Source: Paracoccus zeaxanthinifaciens ATCC 21588
GTDB lineage: Bacteria > Pseudomonadota > Alphaproteobacteria > Rhodobacterales > Rhodobacteraceae
Assembly: GCF_000420145.1 (NCBI RefSeq)
Contig: NZ_ATUJ01000010.1
Coordinates: 38,885-102,884 of the forward strand
Direction of reading: 5' to 3'
DNA length: 64,000 nt
Shown: positions 9,574-18,332 of the stretch, one piece after another
Layout: the number at the start of each line of letters is the position of its first letter
Numbering within the stretch: the first letter of the stretch is position 1
Position numbers and translations under genes: made by a program
Notes under the pieces: model-generated
What the model was told of the DNA's origin: nothing
Databases searched by the model: none
The model's input: the letters and a program-made list of their open reading frames with translations, nothing else

Positions 9574-12264
9574 ATGCCCGTTGTCGTCGTCGAATCCCCG
9601 GCCAAGGCCAAGACCATCGAGAAATATCTCGGCGGCGACTTCACCGTGCTGGCCAGCTTCGGCCATGTCCGCGACCTGCCGCCCAAGGATGGCAGCGTCG
9701 ATCCCGACCACGATTTCGACATGAAATGGGAGGTCGCTTCCGACAGCAAGAAGCACCTCAAGGCGATCAAGGACGCGCTGAAGGACGATCCGAACCTGAT
9801 CCTTGCCACCGACCCCGACCGAGAGGGCGAGGCGATCAGCTGGCACCTGCTGGAAGCGCTGCAATCCTCGCTGAAGAAGACCAGCGAGGTCAGCCGCGTC
9901 ACCTTCAACGCCATCACCAAGCCCGCCGTCACCGAGGCGATGAAGCAGCCCCGCCAGATCGACCAGTCGCTGGTCGATGCCTACCTGGCGCGGCGCGCGC
10001 TGGATTACCTGGTGGGTTTCAAGCTGTCGCCGGTCCTGTGGCGCAAGCTGCCGGGCGCGAAGTCGGCGGGTCGCGTCCAGTCCGTCTGCCTGCGCCTGAT
10101 CGTCGACCGGGAAATGGAGATCGAGGCCTTCAAGCCCCGCGAATACTGGTCGGTCCATGCCCGACTGGCCACGCCCGGCGGCGACGAATACGACGCCACG
10201 CTGACCTCGCTGGCCGGGGCCAAGCTGGACCGCTATGACCTTGCCGATGCCGAAAAGGCCGCGATGGCCGTCAGCGCGGTGTCCAGCCGCGATCTGAAGG
10301 TGACGGGCGTCACCGCCAAGCCCGCCAGCCGCAATCCGTGGCCGCCCTTCATGACCTCGACCCTTCAGCAGGAGGCCAGCCGCAAGATGGGCATGGGCGC
10401 CAAGGCCTGCATGTCGGCGGCGCAGCGCCTCTACGAGGCCGGGCTGATCACCTATATGCGGACCGACGGCATCGACATGGCCCCCGAGGCCGTCCATGCC
10501 GCCCGCGACGCGATCAAGGCGAAGTTCGGGGAAAACTATGTCCCGAAAAGCCCGCGCATGTACAAGAACAAGGCCAAGAACGCGCAGGAAGCCCACGAGT
10601 GCATCCGCCCGACCGACATGATGCTGTCGCCCGACAAGCTGAAGGTCACGGCCGAGGATCAGCGCCGCCTGTACGACCTGATCTGGAAGCGCACCATCGC
10701 CAGCCAGATGGAAGCCGCCCGGATGGAGCGCACGACCGTCGAGATCGCCAGCCCCGACAACCAGGTCGGCCTGCGCGCGACCGGCCAGGTGATGCTGTTC
10801 GACGGCTTCCTGCGCGTCTACGACCAGGGCCGCGACGATGACGATGCCGAGGACAGCGCCCGCCTGCCCGCGATCACCGAGGGCGAGGCCGCGAAGCTGG
10901 TCGCCAAGGCGTTCGAGCCGGAACTGGCCAAGGCCCGCGACAAGGGCGGCGACCTGCCCGATGCGCCCGCGACCCAGCTGGCCGCGCCCGGCATGCTGGC
11001 CGATCAGGCCGCATCCACCGCAGGCCGTCAGCACTTCACCCAGCCGCCCCCGCGCTACACGGAAGCCACGCTGGTCAAGCGGATGGAGGAACTGGGCATC
11101 GGCCGTCCCTCGACCTATGCCAGCATCGTCACGACGATCCAGGACCGCGACTATGTCCGCAAGGACAAGAACCGCCTGATCCCCGAGGACAAGGGCCGTC
11201 TGGTGACGACCTTCCTGGTGAAATACTTCCCGCGCTATGTCAGCTACGATTTCACCGCCGATCTGGAAAACGAGCTGGACGAGATCAGCGCCGGCGACCT
11301 GATGTGGCGCGAGGTTCTGGGCCGGTTCTGGCGCGACTTCTCGAAGGCGCTGGAGGGCACGTCCGAACTGCGCATCACCGAGGTGCTGGACGCGATCGAC
11401 GATGCGCTGGCGCCGCATCTCTATCCGCCGCGCGCCGATGGGGGCGATCCGCGCGAATGCCCGCTGTGCCATCAGGGCCGGTTGAACCTGAAGACCGCGC
11501 GGTCGGGCGGGGCCTTCATCGGCTGCACCAACTATCCCGAATGCCGCTATACCCGCCCGCTGTCCGCGCCGGACGGCGAAGAGGCCGTGGGCGACCGCGT
11601 GCTGGGCCATGACGCGGGCGACGAGATCAGCCTGCGCTCGGGGCGCTTCGGCCCCTATGTCCAGCGCGGCGAGGCGACCGAGGAACAGCCCAAGCCCCCG
11701 CGCGCATCCGTGCCCAAGGGCTGGAACCCCGCCGAGATGGACCTGGACCGCGCCGTCCAGCTTCTGTCCCTGCCCCGCCCCGTCGGCCCGCATCCCGATG
11801 ACGGCGTCCTGATCGAGGCCGGGATCGGCCGCTACGGCCCCTATGTGAAGCACGGCTCGAAATACGCGAACCTGCCCGATGTGGACGAGGTCTTCATCGT
11901 CGGCATGAACCGCGCGGTCGAGGTTCTGGCCCAGAAGCAGACGCGCGGGCGCACTGCCGCAGCACCGCTCAAGGAGCTGGGCGAGCATCCCGATGGCGGG
12001 CCGATCCAGGTAATGAACGGGCGCTATGGTCCCTATGTCAAATGGGCCAAGATCAACGCGACCCTGCCGCGCGATGTGGAACCCGCCGACCTGACGCAGG
12101 AACAGGCGCTGGAGCTGATCGCCGCCAAGGCCGCCAAATCGCCCAAGAAGGCCGCCGCGAAGAAGCCTGCCGCCAAGAAGCCCGCCGCGAAGAAGACGGC
12201 GGCGAAGAAACCGGCAGCCAAGAAGACGGCCACCAAGAAGACCGAACCGAAATCCGAGGAATGA
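9574..12264 (+). CDS. topA: DNA topoisomerase I
   Basis: TopA relaxes negative supercoils by single-strand breakage. I start the gene at the ATG at 9574, preceded by GAGG, which gives 896 residues and the usual N-terminus MPVVVVESPAKAKTIEKYL. The Toprim domain includes ATDPDREGEA, and the catalytic tyrosine is Y294 in ITYMRTDG. A single four-cysteine zinc element (CPLC...GCTNYPEC) follows the core, then several GRYGPYVK-type C-terminal repeats. The protein ends in a lysine/alanine-rich tail of about 45 residues (KKAAAKKPAAKK-like) that probably binds DNA non-specifically; such tails are known in other alphaproteobacterial and actinobacterial TopA proteins. Confidence 0.97.
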   Translation: MPVVVVESPAKAKTIEKYLGGDFTVLASFGHVRDLPPKDGSVDPDHDFDMKWEVASDSKKHLKAIKDALKDDPNLILATDPDREGEAISWHLLEALQSSLKKTSEVSRVTFNAITKPAVTEAMKQPRQIDQSLVDAYLARRALDYLVGFKLSPVLWRKLPGAKSAGRVQSVCLRLIVDREMEIEAFKPREYWSVHARLATPGGDEYDATLTSLAGAKLDRYDLADAEKAAMAVSAVSSRDLKVTGVTAKPASRNPWPPFMTSTLQQEASRKMGMGAKACMSAAQRLYEAGLITYMRTDGIDMAPEAVHAARDAIKAKFGENYVPKSPRMYKNKAKNAQEAHECIRPTDMMLSPDKLKVTAEDQRRLYDLIWKRTIASQMEAARMERTTVEIASPDNQVGLRATGQVMLFDGFLRVYDQGRDDDDAEDSARLPAITEGEAAKLVAKAFEPELAKARDKGGDLPDAPATQLAAPGMLADQAASTAGRQHFTQPPPRYTEATLVKRMEELGIGRPSTYASIVTTIQDRDYVRKDKNRLIPEDKGRLVTTFLVKYFPRYVSYDFTADLENELDEISAGDLMWREVLGRFWRDFSKALEGTSELRITEVLDAIDDALAPHLYPPRADGGDPRECPLCHQGRLNLKTARSGGAFIGCTNYPECRYTRPLSAPDGEEAVGDRVLGHDAGDEISLRSGRFGPYVQRGEATEEQPKPPRASVPKGWNPAEMDLDRAVQLLSLPRPVGPHPDDGVLIEAGIGRYGPYVKHGSKYANLPDVDEVFIVGMNRAVEVLAQKQTRGRTAAAPLKELGEHPDGGPIQVMNGRYGPYVKWAKINATLPRDVEPADLTQEQALELIAAKAAKSPKKAAAKKPAAKKPAAKKTAAKKPAAKKTATKKTEPKSEE

Positions 12265-12269
12265 GAGAC

Positions 12270-12285
12270 GGGGCCGCGCGGCCCC
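12270..12285 (+). terminator. Palindromic hairpin after topA
   Basis: A perfect GC palindrome (GGGGCC, four-base loop, GGCCCC) begins six bases after the topA stop and is followed by a pyrimidine-rich stretch without a true T-tract. It is a likely but weak terminator before the scoA promoter. Confidence 0.45.
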
Positions 12286-12305
12286 CTTCGCCTTTCCCGT
12301 CGCGA

Positions 12306-12336
12306 TTGACACTGCGTCATGCGCAAGCGACATATT
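12306..12336 (+). promoter_or_regulatory. Candidate promoter for scoAB
   Basis: A perfect TTGACA (12306-12311) is followed after 17 bases by GACATA, or after 19 bases by CATATT (12331-12336). The site lies 35 bases before the scoA ATG, in the only gap between topA and scoA, so it probably drives the CoA-transferase genes. Confidence 0.6.
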
Positions 12337-12370
12337 GTGCAGTTGCAGAAATCTTTGGACGGGAGGGCCA

Positions 12371-13075
12371 ATGAAAAAGGTCTATGCAAGCGCGGAGGAT
12401 GCGCTGGAGGGGGTCCTGCATGACGGGATGCTCATCGCTGCGGGGGGCTTCGGGCTCTGCGGAATTCCGGAAATGCTGATCGACGCGCTGGTGAAGAGCG
12501 GCGTGAAGGACCTGACGGTCGCCAGCAACAACTGCGGCGTCGATGGGTTCGGGCTGGGCAAGCTGCTGGAAACGCGCCAGATCCGCAAGATGATGAGCAG
12601 CTATGTCGGCGAGAACGCCGAGTTCATGCGCCAATACCTGTCCGGAGAGCTGGAGCTGGAGTTCAACCCGCAGGGCACGCTGGCCGAGCGCATGCGCGCG
12701 GCGGGCGCGGGCATTCCGGGTTTCTACACCAAGACCGGCGTCGGCACCGTCATCGCCGAGGGCAAGGAGCACAAGGATTTCGACGGCGAGACCTATATCC
12801 TCGAACGCGGGATCTTTGCCGACCTGTCCATCGTGAAGGCGTGGAAGGCCGACGACACCGGCAATCTGGTGTTCCGCAAGACGGCGCGCAACTTCAACCC
12901 GCCCGCGGCCATGTGCGGCAAGATCTGCGTGGCCGAGGTCGAGGAGATCGTCCCGCGCGGCAGCCTCGACCCCGACATGATCCACGTGCCCGGCATCTAT
13001 GTCCACCGCATCATCCAGGGCCAGCACGAGAAGCGCATCGAACAGCGCACCACCCGCAAGAAGGAGACCGCGTGA
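12371..13075 (+). CDS. scoA: 3-oxoacid CoA-transferase subunit A
   Basis: This is subunit A of succinyl-CoA:3-ketoacid CoA-transferase, which activates acetoacetate to acetoacetyl-CoA using succinyl-CoA. The product has 234 residues. The ATG at 12371 is chosen because GGGAGG lies just upstream; an in-frame upstream extension has no such signal. Family features include LIAAGGFGLCGIPE near residues 22-35, the SNNCG segment near residue 54 and the PGFYTKTGVGT segment. The stop overlaps the scoB start (TGATG). In this lineage the enzyme is linked to ketone-body and polyhydroxybutyrate turnover; no PHB genes are in the window. Confidence 0.95.
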   Translation: MKKVYASAEDALEGVLHDGMLIAAGGFGLCGIPEMLIDALVKSGVKDLTVASNNCGVDGFGLGKLLETRQIRKMMSSYVGENAEFMRQYLSGELELEFNPQGTLAERMRAAGAGIPGFYTKTGVGTVIAEGKEHKDFDGETYILERGIFADLSIVKAWKADDTGNLVFRKTARNFNPPAAMCGKICVAEVEEIVPRGSLDPDMIHVPGIYVHRIIQGQHEKRIEQRTTRKKETA

Positions 13076-13701
13076 TGCCCTGGGATCGCAATCAGATGGC
13101 CGCGCGCGCGGCGGACGAGCTGGAAGACGGCATGTATGTGAACCTCGGCATCGGGATCCCGACGCTGGTGGCGAACTATACCGGCGACAAGGACATCACG
13201 CTGCAGTCCGAAAACGGCATGCTGGGCATGGGCCCCTTCCCCTTCGAGGGCGAGGAGGATCCCGACCTGATCAACGCCGGCAAGCAGACCATCACCGAGC
13301 TTGACCGCACCAGCTATTTCGACAGCGCGACCAGCTTCGGGATGATCCGCGGCGGCAAGATCGCGGCGGCGATCCTGGGCGCGATGGAGGTGGCCGAGAA
13401 CGGCGACCTGGCGAACTGGATGATCCCCGGCAAGCTGATCAAGGGCATGGGCGGCGCGATGGACCTGGTCGCGGGCGTCAAGCGCGTGATCGTCGTCATG
13501 GACCACACCAACAAGGCAGGCGAATCCAAGCTGTTGCGCGAATGCACCCTGCCGCTGACCGGCAAGGGCGTGGTGAACCGCATCATCACCAACCTGGGCG
13601 TTCTGGACGTGGTCGAGGGCGGCCTGAAGATCGTCGAGCTGGCCGATGGCGTCACCGAGGAAGAACTGCGCGCCGCGACCGAGGCCACCATCGTCGACTG
13701 A
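13075..13701 (+). CDS. scoB: 3-oxoacid CoA-transferase subunit B
   Basis: Subunit B carries the catalytic glutamate of the CoA-transferase, E46 in LQSENGMLG, which forms the enzyme-CoA thioester. The protein has 208 residues, normal for bacterial subunit B. The N-terminal YVNLGIGIPTLV motif and the GAMDLVAGVKRVIV segment are also characteristic. The ATG overlaps the scoA stop, so the two subunits should be made in equal amounts. Transcription may continue into the next gene, about 70 bases further on. Confidence 0.96.
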   Translation: MPWDRNQMAARAADELEDGMYVNLGIGIPTLVANYTGDKDITLQSENGMLGMGPFPFEGEEDPDLINAGKQTITELDRTSYFDSATSFGMIRGGKIAAAILGAMEVAENGDLANWMIPGKLIKGMGGAMDLVAGVKRVIVVMDHTNKAGESKLLRECTLPLTGKGVVNRIITNLGVLDVVEGGLKIVELADGVTEEELRAATEATIVD

Positions 13702-13772
13702 CGACCGACACCCACCACTGTCGAGGCGGGGCACGACGCCCTGCCCCGGCATTTCCATTTCCGGGAACGAAC

Positions 13773-14342
13773 ATGACAGCGGATCAGATCGCGGCCCTTT
13801 TCACCCGCGCCGACGGAACCTATCGCTGCGCCAGATGGGGACGCCCCGTGGCCCCCGTTGCCTTCGGCCTGGCCGACGAGACGCTGGACATCCTGCGCGG
13901 CGCGCTGAAGGCGGGCTTTGCCCATGCGGGGCATCCGGTGGTCGATACCGATCCCGAAAGCGGCTCGAACCTGATGCTGTTCTTCGCGCGCGGATGGGAC
14001 GACCTTGCGGGCGTGCCCGATCTGGACCGGCTGACGGGGCAACCCGACCTGCCTGCGCGCCTCGCGTCCGAAGGCGCTGCCAGCTACCGCATTTTCCGTT
14101 TCGACGAGGCCGGGGCGATCCGCGCCTGTTTCGCCTTCTTCGACATGAGCGGACCCCTGGCCGATGCGCATCCCGGAGCGCTGGCCGAGAAGATCGCGAT
14201 GGAATCCATGCTGACCTTCGCGCAGGAAATCCAGCCCGATGCGCAAAAGGCCGCGCTGATCCGCGCGGCCTATGATCCGGTGATGCCTGCGGTCGCGGAC
14301 GATCCCTCGCACGCGCTGCGGCTGATGGCGCGGATGGCCTAG
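13773..14342 (+). CDS. Conserved hypothetical protein
   Basis: I do not recognise this 189-residue protein. It begins [22 protein letters not shown] and is rich in alanine, with no signal peptide, membrane helix or obvious metal motif. A central stretch ([12 protein letters not shown]) and the [15 protein letters not shown] segment look like beta strands of a soluble fold. The ATG at 13773 is weakly supported by a GGGAA upstream. The codon pattern matches its neighbours and the frame fills the space between scoB and folD, so the gene is probably real. Its stop overlaps that of the convergent folD by three bases. Confidence 0.7.
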   Translation: MTADQIAALFTRADGTYRCARWGRPVAPVAFGLADETLDILRGALKAGFAHAGHPVVDTDPESGSNLMLFFARGWDDLAGVPDLDRLTGQPDLPARLASEGAASYRIFRFDEAGAIRACFAFFDMSGPLADAHPGALAEKIAMESMLTFAQEIQPDAQKAALIRAAYDPVMPAVADDPSHALRLMARMA

Positions 14343-15214
14343 GGGGTCAGACCCTCTGGGTCGGGCAGGCCGTTCGCGCGGGCGGTGGCGGTCAGCGTGT
14401 TGGCCAGCAGGCAGGCGATCGTCATCGGCCCCACCCCGCCCGGCACCGGCGTGATCGCACCCGCCACCTGGGACGCGGCGGCGAAATCGACATCGCCCAC
14501 CAGACCGTCATCGGTGCGGTTGATACCCACGTCGATCACCGTCGCGCCCGGCTTGATCCAGTCGCCCTGCACGAAGTTCGGACGCCCCACCGCCGCCACG
14601 ACGATATCGGCGGCGCGAACCACCGCGGGCAGATCCGCGGTGCGCGAATGGGCGATGGTCACGGTCGCGCTGTCGCGCAGCAGCAGCTGCGCCATCGGCT
14701 TGCCCACGATGTTGCTGCGTCCGATCACCACGGCATTCTTGCCCGACAGGCTGCCCAGCTGCTCGCGCAGCATCATCAGGCAGCCAAGCGGCGTGCAGGG
14801 CACCATCGCCTTCTGGCCGGTCGCAAGGCGCCCCACGTTCAGGATGTGGAACCCGTCCACGTCCTTCTCGGCGGCGATAGCGTTGATCACCAGCGCCTCA
14901 TCCAGATGGGCGGGCAGCGGCAGCTGGACCAGGATCCCGTTGACCGCGGGATCGGCATTCAGCTGCGCGATCAGGTCCAGCAGCGTCTTCTGGTCCGTCT
15001 CGGCGGGCAGGCGATGCTCGAACGAGTTCATGCCCACCTCGACCGTCTGACGGTGCTTCGAGCGGACATACACCTGGCTGGCCGGATCCTCGCCCACCAG
15101 CACGACCGCAAGGCCGGGGGTGATGCCGCGATCGGCCATCGCGGCGACCTCGGTGGTGATGCGGGCGCGAAGGCCGGCCGCAAAGGCCTTGCCGTCGATG
15201 ATCTGGGCAGTCAT
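14339..15214 (-). CDS. folD: Bifunctional methylenetetrahydrofolate dehydrogenase/cyclohydrolase
   Basis: FolD interconverts 5,10-methylene-, methenyl- and 10-formyl-tetrahydrofolate with NADP. The 291-residue product has the catalytic lysine K53 in YVRSKHRQ. The folate-site motif [11 protein letters not shown] and the NADP-site motif [12 protein letters not shown] are present, followed by [14 protein letters not shown]. The ATG at 15214 overlaps the stop of the chorismate mutase gene (ATGA). It belongs to one-carbon metabolism together with purU in this window. Confidence 0.97.
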   Translation of the reverse strand: MTAQIIDGKAFAAGLRARITTEVAAMADRGITPGLAVVLVGEDPASQVYVRSKHRQTVEVGMNSFEHRLPAETDQKTLLDLIAQLNADPAVNGILVQLPLPAHLDEALVINAIAAEKDVDGFHILNVGRLATGQKAMVPCTPLGCLMMLREQLGSLSGKNAVVIGRSNIVGKPMAQLLLRDSATVTIAHSRTADLPAVVRAADIVVAAVGRPNFVQGDWIKPGATVIDVGINRTDDGLVGDVDFAAASQVAGAITPVPGGVGPMTIACLLANTLTATARANGLPDPEGLTP

Positions 15215-15513
15215 GGGCGATCCTTGTTCAGCTGACGATCCTCCTGGGCGATCGCAGCCTCGATCAGCTGCCGCCACAGGGCCTCGTAGAAATCCGGGTC
15301 CAATCCCGCGGCGTCCGCGTTGCGCCGGGCGTTCATCGCCACCTCCTCGACGCGGTCGTCGATACGGGCGGGCAAGCCGTTGCCGCGCTTGATCTGCGCG
15401 GCGCGGTCGATCAGCGCGTGACGGTGGGCGAAAAGCGCCATGAGCTGCCGGTCGACATCGTCGATCCGGGCGCGCAGCGCGGGCATGTCGGGGATATCGT
15501 GGATCTCGGTCAT
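15211..15513 (-). CDS. Chorismate mutase, AroQ type
   Basis: This 100-residue protein is a monofunctional AroQ-class chorismate mutase, which makes prephenate for phenylalanine and tyrosine synthesis. The N-terminal helix [19 protein letters not shown] and the following IKRGNG match the family. R14, R31 and K42 correspond to chorismate-binding residues of the E. coli enzyme by eye. The ATG at 15513 has no Shine-Dalgarno sequence; a 9-bp hairpin ends one base before it. The frame stays open upstream, but no better start is visible. Its stop is coupled to folD. Confidence 0.85.
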   Translation of the reverse strand: MTEIHDIPDMPALRARIDDVDRQLMALFAHRHALIDRAAQIKRGNGLPARIDDRVEEVAMNARRNADAAGLDPDFYEALWRQLIEAAIAQEDRQLNKDRP

Positions 15514-15514
15514 G

Positions 15515-15537
15515 GCATGGGTGTCTTGCACCCATGC
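15515..15537 (-). other. Hairpin immediately before the chorismate mutase start
   Basis: The inverted repeat GCATGGGTG / CACCCATGC with a five-base loop lies between the ohrR stop and the chorismate mutase ATG. It has no following T-tract. It could be an ohrR transcript end or could modulate translation initiation. Confidence 0.45.
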
Positions 15538-15554
15538 GCGCCGGATCGCAAGCC

Positions 15555-16001
15555 TCAGGCGGTGATGCCCGCCTGAAGATGCGTCGTCAGCTTGTGCAGC
15601 AGTTCCTGCATGGCCAGCTTCTCGTCGTTCGAGATGCGCGCGGCATTGACCAGGCAGCCCTCGATGCGGCTTTCCTCGGTCTCGAGCTTGCGGCCCTCCT
15701 CGGTCAGGCTGATGATCACGCGGCGCTCGTCCTTGGTGTCGCGGCGGCGCCGGACCAGGCCCGCATTCTCCAGGCGCTTCAGAAGCGGCGTCAGCGTGCT
15801 GCTGTCGAGCCCCAGATGCGCGCCGATCTCGCCCACCGCCAGGTCGCCTTCGCGCCACAGCGTCATCAGGACCAGGTACTGGGGATAGGTCACCCCAAGC
15901 GGGTCCAGAAGCGGCTTGTAGATGCGCCCGAACGCCAGGTTCAGCGCATAGACATCGAAGCAGAGCATTTCAGCCATGGGAGAATGATCGATCTTGGACA
16001 T
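15555..16001 (-). CDS. ohrR: OhrR-type MarR family organic-peroxide sensor
   Basis: This is a 148-residue MarR-family repressor with the residues of OhrR, which senses organic hydroperoxides through a cysteine. C14 in [10 protein letters not shown] aligns with the peroxidatic cysteine of Bacillus subtilis OhrR (C15). The three tyrosines that surround it are at identical offsets: Y18, Y28 and Y39 (C+4, +14, +25). A second cysteine, C116, fits the two-cysteine type that forms a disulfide, as in Xanthomonas. The winged-helix domain is central (about 50-100, with [13 protein letters not shown] as recognition helix). No ohr peroxidase gene is adjacent, so its target lies elsewhere. Confidence 0.88.
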   Translation of the reverse strand: MSKIDHSPMAEMLCFDVYALNLAFGRIYKPLLDPLGVTYPQYLVLMTLWREGDLAVGEIGAHLGLDSSTLTPLLKRLENAGLVRRRRDTKDERRVIISLTEEGRKLETEESRIEGCLVNAARISNDEKLAMQELLHKLTTHLQAGITA

Positions 16002-16337
16002 GACGGAACACCAACTTTGAGGGATCGGGCTTTCGTATGACCTAAAGGATATGTCTCGCGAAAATTAACCTCAAGGTGAAAACGAACCGCTCGGTTTGAT
16101 TGACTGCTTGATCAAGGAATAAGCGTCGTTTTCAACGCTTAGGACGCGCAATGGTAAACACATGCGAATATTGCAATAAATTGTATGAAGACATTTTTCG
16201 CGCGATGATTGTGGGCACACTTCATAGACAAAACTAATCTTTGCTAACCGCATGAAGTTGCATATGTGCAACGCAATTCGCGACCCGGTCGAGTGACGCT
16301 GCAGCATGCCACACCGACCATTCTTCGCGATACGCAT
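16002..16337. promoter_or_regulatory. AT-rich intergenic region upstream of ohrR
   Basis: This gap of more than 300 bases is clearly poorer in G+C than everything around it and holds no convincing gene. It contains the inverted repeat TTGCA-N4-TGCAA (16258-16271), a second ATTGCAAT palindrome near 16168, and a candidate promoter for ohrR at its left end. Binding of a global AT-recognising regulator is possible but unproven. Confidence 0.5.
16046..16074 (-). promoter_or_regulatory. Candidate promoter for ohrR
   Basis: On the minus strand TTGAGG (16074-16069) and TATCCT (16051-16046) are 17 bases apart, placing the transcript start about 40 bases before the ohrR ATG. An OhrR operator at this site would allow autoregulation, but no clear inverted repeat was recognised. 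Confidence 0.4.
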
Positions 16338-16365
16338 AAAAAAACCCCGGTCTGCGCCGGGGTTT
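16338..16365 (-). terminator. Intrinsic terminator of ftsH
   Basis: A 9-bp perfect stem (AAACCCCGG / CCGGGGTTT, 16342-16350 with 16357-16365, loop 6) is followed on the minus strand by seven T residues (16338-16344 read in reverse). It begins 16 bases after the ftsH stop and closes the tol-ftsH block. Confidence 0.92.
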
Positions 16366-16380
16366 CTGGTTCTTCGGAAA

Positions 16381-18273
16381 TCACGCCGGGGCAGGATCCC
16401 CGCCGGGTGAGGGCTTCCCTGCCTTCGGGATCGACGTGACCGAGGGGATCACGCTGGACGACGAATCATCGTCGTCACCGTCCAGAGAGTCGCCGCGGAT
16501 GATCTTGCCGATCTCTTCGCCCGTCAGGGTCTCGTATTCCAGCAGCCCCTTCGCCAGGCGCTCGAACTCTTCGGACTTGTCGATCAGGATCTGGCGCGCC
16601 TCCTGGTAACCGGTCTCGATCAGGTCGCGGACCTCCTGCTCGATCAGTTCCTTGGTCGAGGCCGAGACCGAGAAGCCGCCGGTATTGCCGGAATAGCCCT
16701 CATGCGCCTCGGCATAGTCCACGGCGCCGACCCTGTCGGACATGCCCCATCGCATGACCATCGCGCGGGCAAGCTGGCTGGCCTGCTGGATATCGCCCGC
16801 AGGACCGTTCGACACGCCTTCCTCGCCATACTTGATGATCTCGGCGGCCTTGCCGGCCATGGTCATCGTGATCTTCTGCTTGGCCTCGTCCTTGTGGAAG
16901 TTCAGACGGTCCATCTCCGGCAGGCTGACGACCATGCCCAGGGCGCCGCCGCGCGGGATGATCGTCGCCTTGTAGACCGGATCACATTTCGGCAGCGACA
17001 GCCCGACGATGGCGTGACCGGCCTCGTGATAGGCGGTCTTTTCCTTCTGCTCGGGGGTCAGGACCAGGCTGCGGCGTTCGACGCCCAGCATGACCTTGTC
17101 CTTCGCATTCTCGAAATCGGCCATGCTGACGAAGCGGCGCCCGATCCGCGCGGCGGTCAGCGCGGCCTCGTTGACCAGGTTCATCAGGTCGGCCCCCGAG
17201 AAGCCGGGCGTGCCGCGCGCGATCAGGCGCAGGTCGACATCGGGGCCGACCGGAACCTTGCGGGCATGGACCGACAGGATCTTCTCGCGGCCCTTGATAT
17301 CGGGATTTGGCACGTGGATCTGGCGATCGAAGCGGCCCGGGCGCAGCAGCGCGGGGTCCAGCACGTCCTTGCGGTTGGTGGCCGCAACGATGATGATGCC
17401 CTCGTTCGCCTCGAAGCCGTCCATCTCGACCAGAAGCTGGTTCAGCGTCTGTTCGCGTTCGTCATTGCCGCCGCCGATGCCGACGCCACGCGCACGGCCC
17501 ACGGCGTCGATCTCGTCGATGAAGACGATGCAGGGGGCGGATTTCTTGGCCTGCTCGAACATGTCGCGCACGCGGCTTGCGCCGACGCCCACGAACATCT
17601 CGACGAAGTCCGAACCCGAGATGGTGAAGAACGGAACCCCGGCCTCGCCCGCGATGGCGCGTGCCAGCAGCGTCTTGCCGGTGCCCGGAGGGCCGACCAG
17701 CAGTGCGCCCTTCGGGATCTTGCCGCCCAGGCGGCTGAACTTCTGCGGGTTGCGCAGGAATTCGACGATCTCTTCCAGCTCTTCCTTGGCCTCGTCGATG
17801 CCCGCGACATCGTCGAAGGTGACGCGGCCATGCTTCTCGGTCAGCAGCTTGGCGCGCGACTTGCCGAAGCCCATCGCGCCGCCCTTGCCGCCGCCCTGCA
17901 TGCGATTCATGAAGAAGATCCACACGCCGATCAGCAGGATGAAGGGCAGCCACACGCCCAGCAGCGACATGAAGCCCGAGCTTTGCTGCTTGACCACCCG
18001 CACGTCGATGTCGCGCGCGATCAGCCGGTCCGAGATTTCTTCGCCCATCGGGCGGACGGTCGCGTATTGCTGACCGTCGGCTCCGGCGAAGGTCAGATCC
18101 TCGCCGTCGATGGTCACGGTGCTGACCTGATCGTTCTCGACCCTCTGGATGAAGTCGGAATAGCTGATCTGGCGGCTGTTCATGTTGCCCGGTCCGTCGC
18201 TGAACAGGTTGAACAGCGCCAGGATCATCAGGAACAGGACCACCCAGAAGGCGAGGTTGCGAGCGTTGCCCAA
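16381..18273 (-). CDS. ftsH: ATP-dependent zinc metalloprotease FtsH
   Basis: FtsH is the membrane-anchored AAA protease that degrades misfolded membrane proteins and regulators. The 630-residue product has two membrane helices (about 7-24 and 104-122) around a periplasmic loop. The Walker A is GPPGTGKT (194-201), the Walker B FIDE (251-254) and the second region of homology RPGRFDRQI (311-319). The zinc motif HEAGH is at 416-420. The start is a TTG at 18273, supported by GGAGG eight bases upstream and by the family N-terminus [11 protein letters not shown] directly after it. The tilS-ftsH order is widely conserved. Confidence 0.98.
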   Translation of the reverse strand: MGNARNLAFWVVLFLMILALFNLFSDGPGNMNSRQISYSDFIQRVENDQVSTVTIDGEDLTFAGADGQQYATVRPMGEEISDRLIARDIDVRVVKQQSSGFMSLLGVWLPFILLIGVWIFFMNRMQGGGKGGAMGFGKSRAKLLTEKHGRVTFDDVAGIDEAKEELEEIVEFLRNPQKFSRLGGKIPKGALLVGPPGTGKTLLARAIAGEAGVPFFTISGSDFVEMFVGVGASRVRDMFEQAKKSAPCIVFIDEIDAVGRARGVGIGGGNDEREQTLNQLLVEMDGFEANEGIIIVAATNRKDVLDPALLRPGRFDRQIHVPNPDIKGREKILSVHARKVPVGPDVDLRLIARGTPGFSGADLMNLVNEAALTAARIGRRFVSMADFENAKDKVMLGVERRSLVLTPEQKEKTAYHEAGHAIVGLSLPKCDPVYKATIIPRGGALGMVVSLPEMDRLNFHKDEAKQKITMTMAGKAAEIIKYGEEGVSNGPAGDIQQASQLARAMVMRWGMSDRVGAVDYAEAHEGYSGNTGGFSVSASTKELIEQEVRDLIETGYQEARQILIDKSEEFERLAKGLLEYETLTGEEIGKIIRGDSLDGDDDDSSSSVIPSVTSIPKAGKPSPGGDPAPA

Positions 18274-18332
18274 ATCGGGTTCCTCCGGCGGAAAAGCGGT
18301 TTGCCCTGAAAATAGGGATTATCGGCGAAGGT

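Noticed and set aside
8737..12333. A 1198-codon open frame on the minus strand opposite dprA and topA
   Set aside because: It is a GC-bias shadow of two well-identified genes, with low-complexity glycine/arginine composition at its start.
16071..16337. An 88-codon cysteine-containing frame in the AT-rich gap (minus strand)
   Set aside because: No ribosome-binding site, no family resemblance, and it would overlap the ohrR promoter region. The AT-rich composition makes a chance frame plausible.
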